From positions 6,386,001 through 6,450,000 of the forward strand of contig NZ_CP032382.1 in the NCBI RefSeq assembly GCF_003589925.1: a stretch of 64,000 nt of DNA, read 5' to 3'. The notes beneath the pieces are model-generated. The model did no database searches and was not told the DNA's origin. It saw only the letters and a program-made list of their open reading frames with translations. Source of the DNA: Chryseolinea soli. GTDB lineage: Bacteria > Bacteroidota > Bacteroidia > Cytophagales > Cyclobacteriaceae. Positions 54,292-63,099 of this stretch are shown here, piece after piece (positions within the stretch are counted from its first letter, which is position 1; each line of letters begins with the position of its first letter). Made by a program: the position numbers and the translations under genes.

Positions 54292-55029
54292 ATGAAGATT
54301 GAGTCTATCATCGTTGATCGCGAACCCGGTATTTCTTCCTACCTGAAGAAATGTTTGGTGTCGAAGTTTCCGGAGATCGTTATCCGGGGCGAGGCATCGA
54401 ACTATGGCGAGGCGTGCGCGCTCATCAAAACAATCCATCCCGATCTTATTTTTTCGGATGTCAATATTTTCACAAAAAATACGACAGCGCAATCTTCGAA
54501 CCACGGTGATGGCGGTTATGAGATGATCTATCTGAGCGACAAGTCGGAAGATGCGATCCGGGCGATCCGGCAAGATGTTTGTGGATTTTTGCTAAAGCCC
54601 CTGGATGTGAACGATATTGTCGGCGCGGTGGGCAGCGCCGTTCGCAAGCTTTCGCAACGTCTTTTTCCGAGCCTGGCGCCGGATGCGGTTCCCATGCTAC
54701 TCCCCCATACGAAGTTAGTAGGCATCCCCACGTTGGAGGGGATCGACTTTTTGTATGCGCATGAGATCGTGCGCTGTGAGGGTCTTCAGAAGTGTACGCG
54801 CATTGTCTGTACGCGTAAAAATAATCTCATCAGCTCCTACAATGTCGGGGAGTTCCGGAAGTTGTTGGAGGAATATGGTTTCTTTTCGTGTCACAAATCG
54901 CACCTGATCAACCTGATGCATGTGCGGCGGTTTACGCGGGAGGGATTTGTGTTTTTGATCGACAATACGGCGATCCCCTTGGCGCGGAGGAGACGATTGG
55001 AGTTCCTTCAGATGTTGAAGCATTTGTGA
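54292..55029 (+). CDS. LytTR-type response regulator, orphan
   Basis: 245 residues from ATG 54292. Receiver domain: Asp56 in DLIFSDVNI as phosphoacceptor, Ser82 near YLSDKSE and Lys102 in LLKPLD; the loop after Asp56 is longer than usual and polar (TTAQSSNHGDGG). The LytTR DNA-binding domain covers about 145-243 (FLYAHEIVRCEGLQKCTRIV, SYNVGEFRKLLEEYGFFSCHKSHLINL). No histidine kinase gene is adjacent. It may control the injection-system genes downstream, but a 528-base gap and opposite evidence cannot be judged. Confidence 0.85.
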   Translation: MKIESIIVDREPGISSYLKKCLVSKFPEIVIRGEASNYGEACALIKTIHPDLIFSDVNIFTKNTTAQSSNHGDGGYEMIYLSDKSEDAIRAIRQDVCGFLLKPLDVNDIVGAVGSAVRKLSQRLFPSLAPDAVPMLLPHTKLVGIPTLEGIDFLYAHEIVRCEGLQKCTRIVCTRKNNLISSYNVGEFRKLLEEYGFFSCHKSHLINLMHVRRFTREGFVFLIDNTAIPLARRRRLEFLQMLKHL

Positions 55030-55110
55030 GGAGGTTGTGTTTCATGTTTCTGTGCGTGCTGCTCACTTTTTACAATGCCCTTGCGATTAGATTTCGTTGT
55101 CCAAAAGGGG

Positions 55111-55190
55111 AACCCCTACGGGGTTGAGATGTATTGTTCTTTTGGCCCCGGGTTTCACCCGGGGTTATGATGGGTGAGCCCTCCGGGCTC
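55111..55190 (+). repeat. REP-like three-palindrome element, copy B
   Basis: AACCCCTACGGGGTT (55111-55125), CCCCGGGTTTCACCCGGGG (55146-55164), the linker TTATGATGGG and GAGCCCTCCGGGCTC (55176-55190). The interval 55030-55557 has no other gene. Confidence 0.8.
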
Positions 55191-55244
55191 GGGGAGCCGC
55201 TGATAGTTCCGCCAACCTTTCGGGACTTCTTGCGCGCTCTATAT

Positions 55245-55304
55245 ATACATTCAGACATTTCCAGATACATTCAGACATTTCCAGATACATTCAGACATTT
55301 CCAG
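55245..55304. repeat. Three tandem copies of a 20-bp unit
   Basis: ATACATTCAGACATTTCCAG repeated exactly three times (55245-55264, 55265-55284, 55285-55304), then it breaks off at ATTAAT. Located between the LytTR gene and the injection-system genes. Confidence 0.8.
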
Positions 55305-55557
55305 ATTAATAACAAAACGTTTCGACGATGAACGGTATGTTAAGGATACATATCGGGTTGTTGGATCCCGCCTGGCCATATTCTGTGAGTCATTGACGCC
55401 TGATGCTTTCATTTTTTTGTGATGGGCATGTAAACCATTATACCGATAACGGTTCGTAGTCTACCGATCGTTGGACGAACTTTTGTCGTGGTCAGATGGT
55501 GGTTGCGTTTTGGGTTGGGTTTGTGGTAAGCTTATATAAAATTTCCAGCCGCAGGAA

Positions 55558-55860
55558 ATGAATGATGTCATAAAAAAAATAAGCCTAAGCGACGACCTGA
55601 GCGAGGAAGATGGCCCCGGTGGTTCGGATGTGATTGTGCAGTTTGGGAACAATGACTTGTACGTGGCCACATTCTATTCGATCGGCAACCTGGAGCATAT
55701 GATTGCCTTGCATAACGCGTCGGAGGAGCGGGACTCGGAAACGTATTACAAGATCTTCAACGCAGTCATTGTGAACGACCTCCGGGAAACAGACCTGATG
55801 CCGGTCATCGAGGCGATGGTGGTGGAGGGGGATTTTCAACTGGTCTTCAAAAAAGTATAG
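55558..55860 (+). CDS. Unknown 100-residue protein at the head of the injection-system genes
   Basis: 100 residues, acidic, no signal peptide (MNDVIKKISLSDDLSEEDGP, FYSIGNLEHMIALHNASEER). Predicted mixed alpha-beta. It is 54 bases upstream of the DUF4255 gene on the same strand, so probably the first gene of the eCIS operon. No family recognised. Confidence 0.55.
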   Translation: MNDVIKKISLSDDLSEEDGPGGSDVIVQFGNNDLYVATFYSIGNLEHMIALHNASEERDSETYYKIFNAVIVNDLRETDLMPVIEAMVVEGDFQLVFKKV

Positions 55861-55914
55861 AGCATATTTTCCGGACGAGGCGCCCTGGACGGTCGCCTGA
55901 AAAATGTTACCGCC

Positions 55915-56481
55915 ATGATTGATTTACTAGTGGACGAAGTCAGCAGCCAATTGAACGATCATCTCCGGTTGAAGGGCATGGACGACCTGTATAAATGCAC
56001 CGTCGGCGACGTGACCGTTCACGACAAGAACAACGAAGCCGGTGGCGACAACGAGATCGTCGAGAGCATCATCCTTTCTTTGGTTTCGGTGGAGGAAGAG
56101 AATGCCCTGAAGAACAACTATCCGCTTCGAAAGGTGGGCTCGAGTTTTCTGCAGGAGAAGAGTTCGGTCTACATCAATGTGTACCTGTTGTTTGCCGCAA
56201 AGTACAACAACTACGACACCGCCCTGAAAGCGTTGAGCCAGGTGATCACCTGCTTCCAGACGATCCGCAGGGTTTTCTTTGTGTTCGACAACGAGACCCA
56301 GGAGTCGGTGCTGAACCTGCACAACATGGGGTTCGAGAATCTGAACAACCTGTGGACGGTTTTGGGTGGACGCTATTTGCCCTCGGTCATTTACAAGGCG
56401 CGCGTGCTGATGTTCCAGCAATCGCCGCCAGTCAGCGGTTCAGCCATTGTGGATATCCAGGAACAAGAAGCCATACCGTGA
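55915..56481 (+). CDS. DUF4255 cap/terminator protein of a contractile injection system (Pvc16/Afp16-like)
   Basis: 188 residues. DUF4255 patterns: MIDLLVDEVSSQLNDHLRLK at the start, ESIILSLVSVEEENALKNNY, VYINVYLLFAAKYNNYDTAL, and LWTVLGGRYLPSVIYKARVL near the end. The family caps the sheath-tube end in phage-tail-like particles. It overlaps the next start by one base (TGATG), showing coupled translation. Confidence 0.85.
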   Translation: MIDLLVDEVSSQLNDHLRLKGMDDLYKCTVGDVTVHDKNNEAGGDNEIVESIILSLVSVEEENALKNNYPLRKVGSSFLQEKSSVYINVYLLFAAKYNNYDTALKALSQVITCFQTIRRVFFVFDNETQESVLNLHNMGFENLNNLWTVLGGRYLPSVIYKARVLMFQQSPPVSGSAIVDIQEQEAIP

Positions 56482-57533
56482 TGCTACACTTCAAGTACAA
56501 ACCCTTTCTATCGGTCACGGTATTGCACAATTTCTACTTCGACAATACCAGTCATGACTTTGTGTTCGCGGCCGACGCCGACACCCTGCAGACATTGACC
56601 AGCCTGGGTCTGCGCGCACGCAACGCAGACGGCAAGCTCGTGCTCTACCAGGAGTTGGATGCAAACGACATCCCCTTCACAGCCATCGACGCCGTAGCTG
56701 ATCTGTACTTCACGGTGCAGCCCAAAACCGATGTGCTGAACATCATGGAAACCCCGCCCCCATCGCACTACTGGTTCTCGAACCTGAGAGAAGACGGCAC
56801 CTACTCCAATGTGCTCACCCGCAACGCCACGCTCACACTGGCCGACGCCCTTCCCGACGTGAGCGGCCAGGTGAAGGGGTTGAACTTTGCCCTGGGAACA
56901 ATAAGCACCTTTACCCTAAAGAAGCTCACCGCGGCCGTAGGCTGGACAACCGTGAAGCAATACCCGGTAGACGCCCAAATGACCGACCTGAAGCTGGACG
57001 TAAATACCGGGGGACTGTACCTGCTGGAGACAAAGCTCACCGACAACAGCGTAACGCAGCAAAAGATGATCCTTCACAACGCCCTCGCAGCGGCTGGGAG
57101 AGCGTGGTCCATACTCCACTTACAGATCAAACCCGGCGATACCAATCAAGCCTACACCATCCCGCTGTTGCCGCGCGAAGCCGTGTGGCAATACTATTTG
57201 GTGGAATCCAAGCATCGCGCTACGACGCTCGACCCCACAAAGTTGTCGCTGAAATATACGGCGGCCGTGACCTCGCGCTACCCGGTCAATGTGGCCATGA
57301 GCCGCATCGATCCGGGGGCCTACTCCACGGCGACAAAAAAATTTGTGGATGGCATCAAAGAAGATACGGCGAACATCCGCGATGTGTACCTGTTCGAGAC
57401 CGGGGGCAAGCTGAAACTATTCGACGGCGAGCAACCCGAAGTAAAGATCATTCACAACGGCGTGGACCTTGCCGGGCGCATTACCATACCGCGCCGGAGC
57501 ATGAACAACGCAATCATCACATACAAACTTTAA
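56481..57533 (+). CDS. Unrecognised 350-residue protein between cap and sheath genes
   Basis: 350 residues, no Cys, beta-rich by composition. Features seen: MLHFKYKPFLSVTVLHNFYF at the start, AVADLYFTVQPKTDVLNIME, TLADALPDVSGQVKGLNFAL and the ending AGRITIPRRSMNNAIITYKL. No similarity to known fibre, tape-measure or effector motifs was recognised. Tight coupling to the DUF4255 gene and a short gap to the sheath gene suggest a structural part of the particle, perhaps a cap adaptor or surface protein (inference). Confidence 0.6.
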   Translation: MLHFKYKPFLSVTVLHNFYFDNTSHDFVFAADADTLQTLTSLGLRARNADGKLVLYQELDANDIPFTAIDAVADLYFTVQPKTDVLNIMETPPPSHYWFSNLREDGTYSNVLTRNATLTLADALPDVSGQVKGLNFALGTISTFTLKKLTAAVGWTTVKQYPVDAQMTDLKLDVNTGGLYLLETKLTDNSVTQQKMILHNALAAAGRAWSILHLQIKPGDTNQAYTIPLLPREAVWQYYLVESKHRATTLDPTKLSLKYTAAVTSRYPVNVAMSRIDPGAYSTATKKFVDGIKEDTANIRDVYLFETGGKLKLFDGEQPEVKIIHNGVDLAGRITIPRRSMNNAIITYKL

Positions 57534-57546
57534 AAACCCTTATACA

Positions 57547-59385
57547 ATGGCAGCCTTATTAGACCTTAGAATGCCTGGCGTGTACACCCAGGAAATTCCC
57601 ACCCTTCCTCCCACGGTAGGCGTGATACCCAGCGCCGTTCCCGTCTTTATCGGCTACACGGAGAAGGCCGACAAGAAAGGCGAATCGTTGCTCCTGAAAC
57701 CCACGCGGGTAAAATCCATGAAAGAATTCGAGAGCTGGTTTGGCGGCGCCCCCAAAGTGGAGCTCACGGTAGACATCGACGATTCGGAAGGCGTGTCACC
57801 AAAGCCTTCCATCAACGTGGTCTATCCGGTGAGCATGACATTCAAGATGTATCACTCCATGCTGTTCTACTACGCCAACGGCGGAGGCCCGTGTTTTATC
57901 GTTTCGGTGGGCGGCTATACCAGCGGTGGCAATCCCGCGACGCCGAGCGACACCGAGTTGGCGAAAGGGTTGGCCACGCTGTCTAAAGTGAAAGACGTCA
58001 CCATCATCGTCTATCCCGACGGCACGTCGTTGGAGGAACCGAAATATTTCACCCTCATCAATTCCACCTTCGACCACTGTCAGAAAATGAAGAATCGTGT
58101 CACCGTCATCGATGTGCACGAAGACAACGGCGAAGATCTTGATGCGTTCGAGGTTTTTCAAACCGGAATGGCTACGGATATCGAGTTTAAAAAATACGGC
58201 ATGGCCTACTATCCCTACATCGACACCGTATTCAGCTATGCGTATGATCCTCTAAATGTGCACATCCGTTTTCACAAACAAACCTTGCCCAATCCCACGG
58301 CTGCGGCCACCATTGCCTTCAAAGCACTGACGGATGCTACGGATGGTGCGATCAACGCATATGTCACGGCCTTGAATGGCGTGAAGGCGCCACTAGCGCA
58401 GAAGAAATTTATAGAAGGCCTGAATACGGCGCTGCAACAATTCAACACCGACAATCCCGGCTCCACACCCGACACACTCAAGGCCAAGCTCATTGAATTT
58501 ACACGTGGCAAACCGTTGCCACAAGCCGTGACCGACGCCCTGGCTCTTCCCAACCCAGATGTACTCGCCATCATGACCACGGCGGTGACCACGGCCACCA
58601 CTGCGCTCACAACCGCACAGACCGCCGTGACCACGGCAAAAACAGCGATGGACACGGCCGCCACTGCCGCTGCCGGCGGGCTGGACTTAGGTGGGGGTAA
58701 AAAACTCTATTCGTATGCCAACACATCGATGGCGAAAGTGGCCGAGAAAAAGGACGACCTGCTGTTCAACAAAATAAAAGAGGCCGTCGCGAACTATCCG
58801 GTGAGGCTCCCCCCTTGCGGAGGGATCGCAGGCATCTACGTCCGTACCGATGCAACGCAAGGGGTATGGCGCGCCCCGGCGAATGTCAGCGTTTTTGGCG
58901 GCATCAAACCGGCGCTGGAGATCGACGACGATCTGCATGCCGAGTTGAACGCACCGTCGAGTGGAAAGGCCATCAACGTCATTCGCGCCTACCCCGGCCG
59001 TGGTCTGCTGGTGTATGGTGCGCGCACGTTGGCCGGCAACGATTTGGAGTGGCGCTACGTGAACGTGCGGCGTACATTCTGTTTTATAGAGGACTCGATC
59101 GCACGGGCTATGCAGGATTTTGTGTTTGCGCCAAACAACGAACAAACCTGGATCAAGGTGCGGGCCATGATCCGGAGCTTCCTGAACCGCCTGTGGAAAG
59201 CCGGCGGTCTCTTTGGCAACACGCCCGAAGATGCCTATGAAGTGATCGCCAGCGAGCCCGAGTCGATGAGCGTCGACGACGTGCTGAACGGCATCATGCG
59301 CATCTATATAAAAGTGGCCGTGGCGCGCCCTGCCGAATTTATCGTGCTGCAATACGAGCACAAGTTTGAAGTAACCGAATCCTAA
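57547..59385 (+). CDS. Contractile sheath protein with large insertion
   Basis: 612 residues. Sheath family marks: start LLDLRMPGVYTQEIPTLPPT, mid MTFKMYHSMLFYYANGGG, and the C-terminal core NVIRAYPGRGLLVYGARTL, RTFCFIEDSIARAMQDFVF, then NRLWKAGGLFGNTPEDAY. Between about 250 and 385 lies an insertion with a Thr/Ala-rich repeat (e.g. TTAVTTATTALTTAQTAV) probably coiled coil. Sheath monomers contract to drive the tube. Single sheath gene in this window. Confidence 0.9.
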   Translation: MAALLDLRMPGVYTQEIPTLPPTVGVIPSAVPVFIGYTEKADKKGESLLLKPTRVKSMKEFESWFGGAPKVELTVDIDDSEGVSPKPSINVVYPVSMTFKMYHSMLFYYANGGGPCFIVSVGGYTSGGNPATPSDTELAKGLATLSKVKDVTIIVYPDGTSLEEPKYFTLINSTFDHCQKMKNRVTVIDVHEDNGEDLDAFEVFQTGMATDIEFKKYGMAYYPYIDTVFSYAYDPLNVHIRFHKQTLPNPTAAATIAFKALTDATDGAINAYVTALNGVKAPLAQKKFIEGLNTALQQFNTDNPGSTPDTLKAKLIEFTRGKPLPQAVTDALALPNPDVLAIMTTAVTTATTALTTAQTAVTTAKTAMDTAATAAAGGLDLGGGKKLYSYANTSMAKVAEKKDDLLFNKIKEAVANYPVRLPPCGGIAGIYVRTDATQGVWRAPANVSVFGGIKPALEIDDDLHAELNAPSSGKAINVIRAYPGRGLLVYGARTLAGNDLEWRYVNVRRTFCFIEDSIARAMQDFVFAPNNEQTWIKVRAMIRSFLNRLWKAGGLFGNTPEDAYEVIASEPESMSVDDVLNGIMRIYIKVAVARPAEFIVLQYEHKFEVTES

Positions 59386-59405
59386 CCCTTAAACGCATCA
59401 AGATC

Positions 59406-59888
59406 ATGGCAATAGGTTATCCCATTCCCAAATTCTATTTCAAGGTGTCGCGCCCCGAACAGGAGTTCAGCAGCGCGGACCAGATCGGCTTCACGGAAGT
59501 GAGTGGCCTCGACTATCAGATCGATCTCATCGAATACCGCCACGGCAACGATATCAACTTCTCCAAGATCAAGTTGCCCGGCTTGCGCAAGTTCAGCAAC
59601 GTGACATTGAAGAAAGGTGTGATCCAGGGGTTCAAAGATTCCAACGCCGAATTCTTTACCTGGATCGGCGACGGCAAGAAAGACGGCACCGTGCGCAAAC
59701 GGTCGGGCTACCGGCGAAACATTGTCATCACCCTCAACGACGAGGAAGGTCACGCCGTGGTGGCCTGGACGCTCACCAACGCCTGGCCTGTGAAAGTAGC
59801 CTTCAACGACATGAAAGCTGACGCCAACGAGGTGGCTGTGGAAAGCCTCGAGCTCGCGATTGAAGATCTCGCGGTCGAATATAAATAA
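59406..59888 (+). CDS. Tail-tube protein, gp19-like (first)
   Basis: 160 residues. Family signature: YPIPKFYFKVSRPEQEFSSA near the start, EVSGLDYQIDLIEYRHGN, KFSNVTLKKGVIQGFKDS and EVAVESLELAIEDLAVEY at the end. Forms the inner tube of the contractile particle; Afp1/Pvc1 type. Confidence 0.9.
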   Translation: MAIGYPIPKFYFKVSRPEQEFSSADQIGFTEVSGLDYQIDLIEYRHGNDINFSKIKLPGLRKFSNVTLKKGVIQGFKDSNAEFFTWIGDGKKDGTVRKRSGYRRNIVITLNDEEGHAVVAWTLTNAWPVKVAFNDMKADANEVAVESLELAIEDLAVEYK

Positions 59889-59894
59889 ACGGCG

Positions 59895-60356
59895 ATGGCA
59901 GCGGACACACAGTACCCCCCGGCGGGCTTCTATTTCAAGATCCAGATCGACGGCATGCCCGACAGCGACTCCGAATTTCAGGAGCTCACGGGCCTTTCGA
60001 TGAGCCTGGAGCTGCAATCGGTCAAGGAAGCGGGCGAAAACCGGTTCACACACCAATTGCCGTTGCCGGCGCGGGCGGAGCCTTTGGTATTGAAACGCGG
60101 GCTGCTCATCAGTTCGCCGCTCATCGAATGGTGCCGCAAAGCGATCGAGGAGTTTACGTTCTCGCCCAAAAATCTCCATGTATTCCTCCTGGACGTGGAG
60201 GGTGGAGCCAATGGCCAACCGAAACCTTTGATGGCCTGGTATCTCGTGCACGCTTTTCCCACCAAGTGGGAGATCACGGGGCTCAACGCCATGAACAGCG
60301 AGGTGGCCGTGGAGACCATCCAGATCAATTACAACTACTTCACCAAATCATCCTAA
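59895..60356 (+). CDS. Tail-tube protein, gp19-like (second)
   Basis: 153 residues, begins six bases after the first tube gene. Same fold: FYFKIQIDGMPDSDSEFQEL, GLSMSLELQSVKEAGENRFT, LVLKRGLLISSPLIEWCRKA, EVAVETIQINYNYF. In related systems the second tube protein (Afp5/Pvc5 type) sits at the tube base or initiator. Confidence 0.88.
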   Translation: MAADTQYPPAGFYFKIQIDGMPDSDSEFQELTGLSMSLELQSVKEAGENRFTHQLPLPARAEPLVLKRGLLISSPLIEWCRKAIEEFTFSPKNLHVFLLDVEGGANGQPKPLMAWYLVHAFPTKWEITGLNAMNSEVAVETIQINYNYFTKSS

Positions 60357-60365
60357 TCCAAGCCT

Positions 60366-60551
60366 ATGCCGGTTGTTATTCGCGACTTGGTCGTTTTGGC
60401 CCACATCATCGAGAGCACCGAAAAAAAAGACGGTGCCCAGCGCGAGGCATCGACCCAAGGGGCCACGCTGAATGAAGAAATGCGGTTCCAGATCGTGAAC
60501 GCCGCCGTGCAACAGGTTATGGAGCTCCTGGAACGTCAAAAAGACCGATGA
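60366..60551 (+). CDS. DUF5908 small protein of the injection system
   Basis: 61 residues, MPVVIRDLVVLAHIIESTEK followed by a helical, charged C-terminal half (QQVMELLERQKD). Matches the short DUF5908 proteins always found between tube and baseplate genes of Bacteroidota eCIS. Role unknown. Confidence 0.8.
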   Translation: MPVVIRDLVVLAHIIESTEKKDGAQREASTQGATLNEEMRFQIVNAAVQQVMELLERQKDR

Positions 60552-60555
60552 ATTT

Positions 60556-61335
60556 ATGGACACCACCATCAATAAACTACGCATCATTTCCTTGCCTTCG
60601 CCCGACACCAGCGCGGCCGGGAGCCCGGCGGCGGCACTGGGTGCTATAGCCGGGGCGTTGCTCACGAAGATCTTCGAAGTGCAGATCAACCCCGAACAGA
60701 TCACGCGCAACTTCGGCATCAAGTATCGCGAGCCCAATGCGCCGGGGGCCAACGGTTCGGAGTTTCAATTTGACAAGGTGAACCCCGAAGAGTTGGAGCT
60801 TCGCTTTATCCTGGATGGAACGGGCGCCGTGCTGCAAAACAACATGCCCTCGCCCGACATGGTGGGCAACCTGTTGAACGCCTTGCCGGCGGAAGCGCAA
60901 GCGGCCTATGTGCCCGTGAAGGTCCTGCAGCTGCAAGCAGCCGTCTATGATTTTATCGACGAGAAGCATCGCACACCGTTCATCCTGGTGCAATATGGCA
61001 AGTTGGTGTTTATGGGGTTGCTCATGAACATGTCGGTAAACTACAATCTTTTTAGCCCCTCGGGCATTCCGTTGCGTGCAGAGGTAACGTTGAACCTGAA
61101 AGCGCACACGCCTTTCAAGGACAGCGCCGCGCTGCTTTCCCTGCTCTCTCCGGACCTGACGCGACGTCACCAGGTGGTGGCGGGCGAAAATATCCTGCGC
61201 ATCTGCGACGATGTGTACGAGGCAGAAAAATATTACCTGGAAGTGGCCAAGGCTAACGGGCTGACCAATTTCAGGAATCTGAAACCGCTGACGAATCTCA
61301 TTCTTCCTCCGCTTGAAAAAACTCCGGCATCATGA
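60556..61335 (+). CDS. Tube-baseplate adaptor with LysM domain (Pvc7/Afp7-like)
   Basis: 259 residues. N-terminal CIS tube-type domain (AAALGAIAGALLTKIFEVQI, GNLLNALPAEAQAAYVPVKV) and C-terminal LysM-like block (RRHQVVAGENILRICDDVYE, FRNLKPLTNLILPPLEK). Joins the tube to the baseplate. It overlaps the next gene by four bases. Confidence 0.85.
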   Translation: MDTTINKLRIISLPSPDTSAAGSPAAALGAIAGALLTKIFEVQINPEQITRNFGIKYREPNAPGANGSEFQFDKVNPEELELRFILDGTGAVLQNNMPSPDMVGNLLNALPAEAQAAYVPVKVLQLQAAVYDFIDEKHRTPFILVQYGKLVFMGLLMNMSVNYNLFSPSGIPLRAEVTLNLKAHTPFKDSAALLSLLSPDLTRRHQVVAGENILRICDDVYEAEKYYLEVAKANGLTNFRNLKPLTNLILPPLEKTPAS

Positions 61336-63047
61336 TCATTCCCGGCACGGCACAAGAGCAAAATAAAAAAACGGATACCGTAGCGGTCACCGTGCGCATC
61401 GACGGCAAGGATGTGACGATGGACCCCGGTGGCTTGATGGCGGTGTCGATCGGCCTGGAAGCAAACAAAGTGCCTTGGGCTCGCCTCATCTTTGCCGACG
61501 GTTCCGTGGAAAAGCAGACATTCGAAAAAAGCGATACCGATACCTTCTCGCCCGGTAAAACCGTGGAGATCCTGATGGGCTATGGCCAGGACAAGGATAC
61601 GATCTTCAAAGGGGTGGTCACGCGCCATGCCGTGAAGATCATGCCGAATGCGCCCTTCCGGCTGGAGCTGGAGTGCAAAGACCCCGTAGTGAAAGCTACA
61701 GTCGTAAAAAAAAGCTTGTATCACTATAAACAAACCGATAAAGCGATTATCCAGGACATTCTCGGCACGTACCCTGACGTGAAATCCGGCGACATGAAAG
61801 AAGAAGGCACGCAACACGATTCACTGGTGCAATACAATGTGAGCGATTGGGATTTCATGGTGATGCGCGCCGACGCAAACGGCATGTTCCTGCGCGCACA
61901 AGGCGGGTCGGTGGACTTGCTGAAACCCGAAATAAAGGGCACCGCCGACTTGCAAGTACAGTTCGGCATGAGCAGCAGCGGGCTCTCGCTCCAGGAGTTT
62001 GAATCGGAGATCGATGTGCGCAATCATTATCCTAGTGTAAAAGGTCACACATGGGATGCTTCAAAACAAGAAGTTGCCGAAGAGAAAGCCAGTAAGGACG
62101 GCGGAGGTGGTGGCGGTGGCCTGGGTGGTGTGGTCGGCCAGGTTGCAAGTGTCATCGGAGGTGGTGGCGCGGCAAAAAAGGATTTTCCGGACGTGTTGTA
62201 TTCGGATAAAAATACGGTGGAGCTCTATCACGGCGGCGACGTCGATTCAAAAGCATTAACGGCATGGGTAGACGCAAAGATGAAGCGTGGCGAGCTTTCG
62301 CGCATTCGCGGACGTGTGGCCTTGAACGGGGCGAAGATCTTGCCCGGCGACACACTGGAAGTGAATGGCGTGAGTTCGCGCTTTAATGGCAAACACCTGG
62401 TCACCGGCGTGTTGCACCAATACGCCCGCGGCCATTGGAAGACCGACATCCAGTTCGGCTGGATGCGCGACTTCGTGGCCGACGAGTGGACCTCATCCCA
62501 ACCCGACGCGTCGGGCCTCGTGCCGGGCATTCGCGGATTGCACGTCGGGGTGGTGTCGAAATTGGAAGGCGACTCGCGCTCGGGCGATTTCCGCATCCAG
62601 GTGCGGCTTCCTTTTGTGGCCATGAATGCCAACGGTTCGCAGGCGGATGGCATCTGGGCGCGTCTCGCCAACGTCTATGCCGGCGACAAACGCGGCTTCA
62701 TCTTCCGGCCGGAGATCGACGACGAGGTGATCGTCGGTTTCATCAACAACGATCCCAACGATGCCGTGGTGCTGGCCGCCATGAACAGCGAAAAGAACGT
62801 GGGCCCTTCCGAGATCAAAGCCAGCGATAAAAATGAGAAGAAGGGCTTCATCTCCAAATCGGGCATGCAATTCCTCTTCGACGACGACGCGCAGAAGATC
62901 ACGGTGAGCGCCGGCGACAGTTCGGCGCCGCATATTGAACTGGATGGAAAAGGCAGCAAGGTCACCATCGCCTGCGACAGCAGCAACTCCATCGAACTGT
63001 CGTCTTCCGGCGTGACGGTGAAGGGAACGCGAATCGACTTGAATTAA
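61332..63047 (+). CDS. VgrG-like spike/hub protein (Pvc8/Afp8-like)
   Basis: 571 residues. The gp27-like part (about 1-240) contains AVSIGLEANKVPWARLIFAD and FKGVVTRHAVKIMPNAPFRL. A Gly-rich linker at about 256-266 (GGGGGGGLGG) precedes the OB-fold/gp5-like part (SGDFRIQVRLPFVAMNANGS, IDDEVIVGFINNDPNDAVVL) and C-terminal triple-helix-like strands. It forms the central hub and spike that pierces the target. No extra effector domain is seen. Confidence 0.88.
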   Translation: MIIPGTAQEQNKKTDTVAVTVRIDGKDVTMDPGGLMAVSIGLEANKVPWARLIFADGSVEKQTFEKSDTDTFSPGKTVEILMGYGQDKDTIFKGVVTRHAVKIMPNAPFRLELECKDPVVKATVVKKSLYHYKQTDKAIIQDILGTYPDVKSGDMKEEGTQHDSLVQYNVSDWDFMVMRADANGMFLRAQGGSVDLLKPEIKGTADLQVQFGMSSSGLSLQEFESEIDVRNHYPSVKGHTWDASKQEVAEEKASKDGGGGGGGLGGVVGQVASVIGGGGAAKKDFPDVLYSDKNTVELYHGGDVDSKALTAWVDAKMKRGELSRIRGRVALNGAKILPGDTLEVNGVSSRFNGKHLVTGVLHQYARGHWKTDIQFGWMRDFVADEWTSSQPDASGLVPGIRGLHVGVVSKLEGDSRSGDFRIQVRLPFVAMNANGSQADGIWARLANVYAGDKRGFIFRPEIDDEVIVGFINNDPNDAVVLAAMNSEKNVGPSEIKASDKNEKKGFISKSGMQFLFDDDAQKITVSAGDSSAPHIELDGKGSKVTIACDSSNSIELSSSGVTVKGTRIDLN

Positions 63048-63099
63048 AAATTAACCCGTGTAAAAACAGTTAAAAGATCAACCACATAAACTCATCACT

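Noticed and set aside
55245..55304. Possible CRISPR array
   Set aside because: The repeats are directly adjacent without spacers, and no cas gene is present.
55995..56480. Upstream extension of the 350-residue eCIS gene
   Set aside because: Would overlap the DUF4255 gene in a different frame; the ATG at 56481 overlaps its stop by one base and is a natural start.
59382..60251. 289-codon minus-strand frame
   Set aside because: Antisense to both tube protein genes, which match known families.
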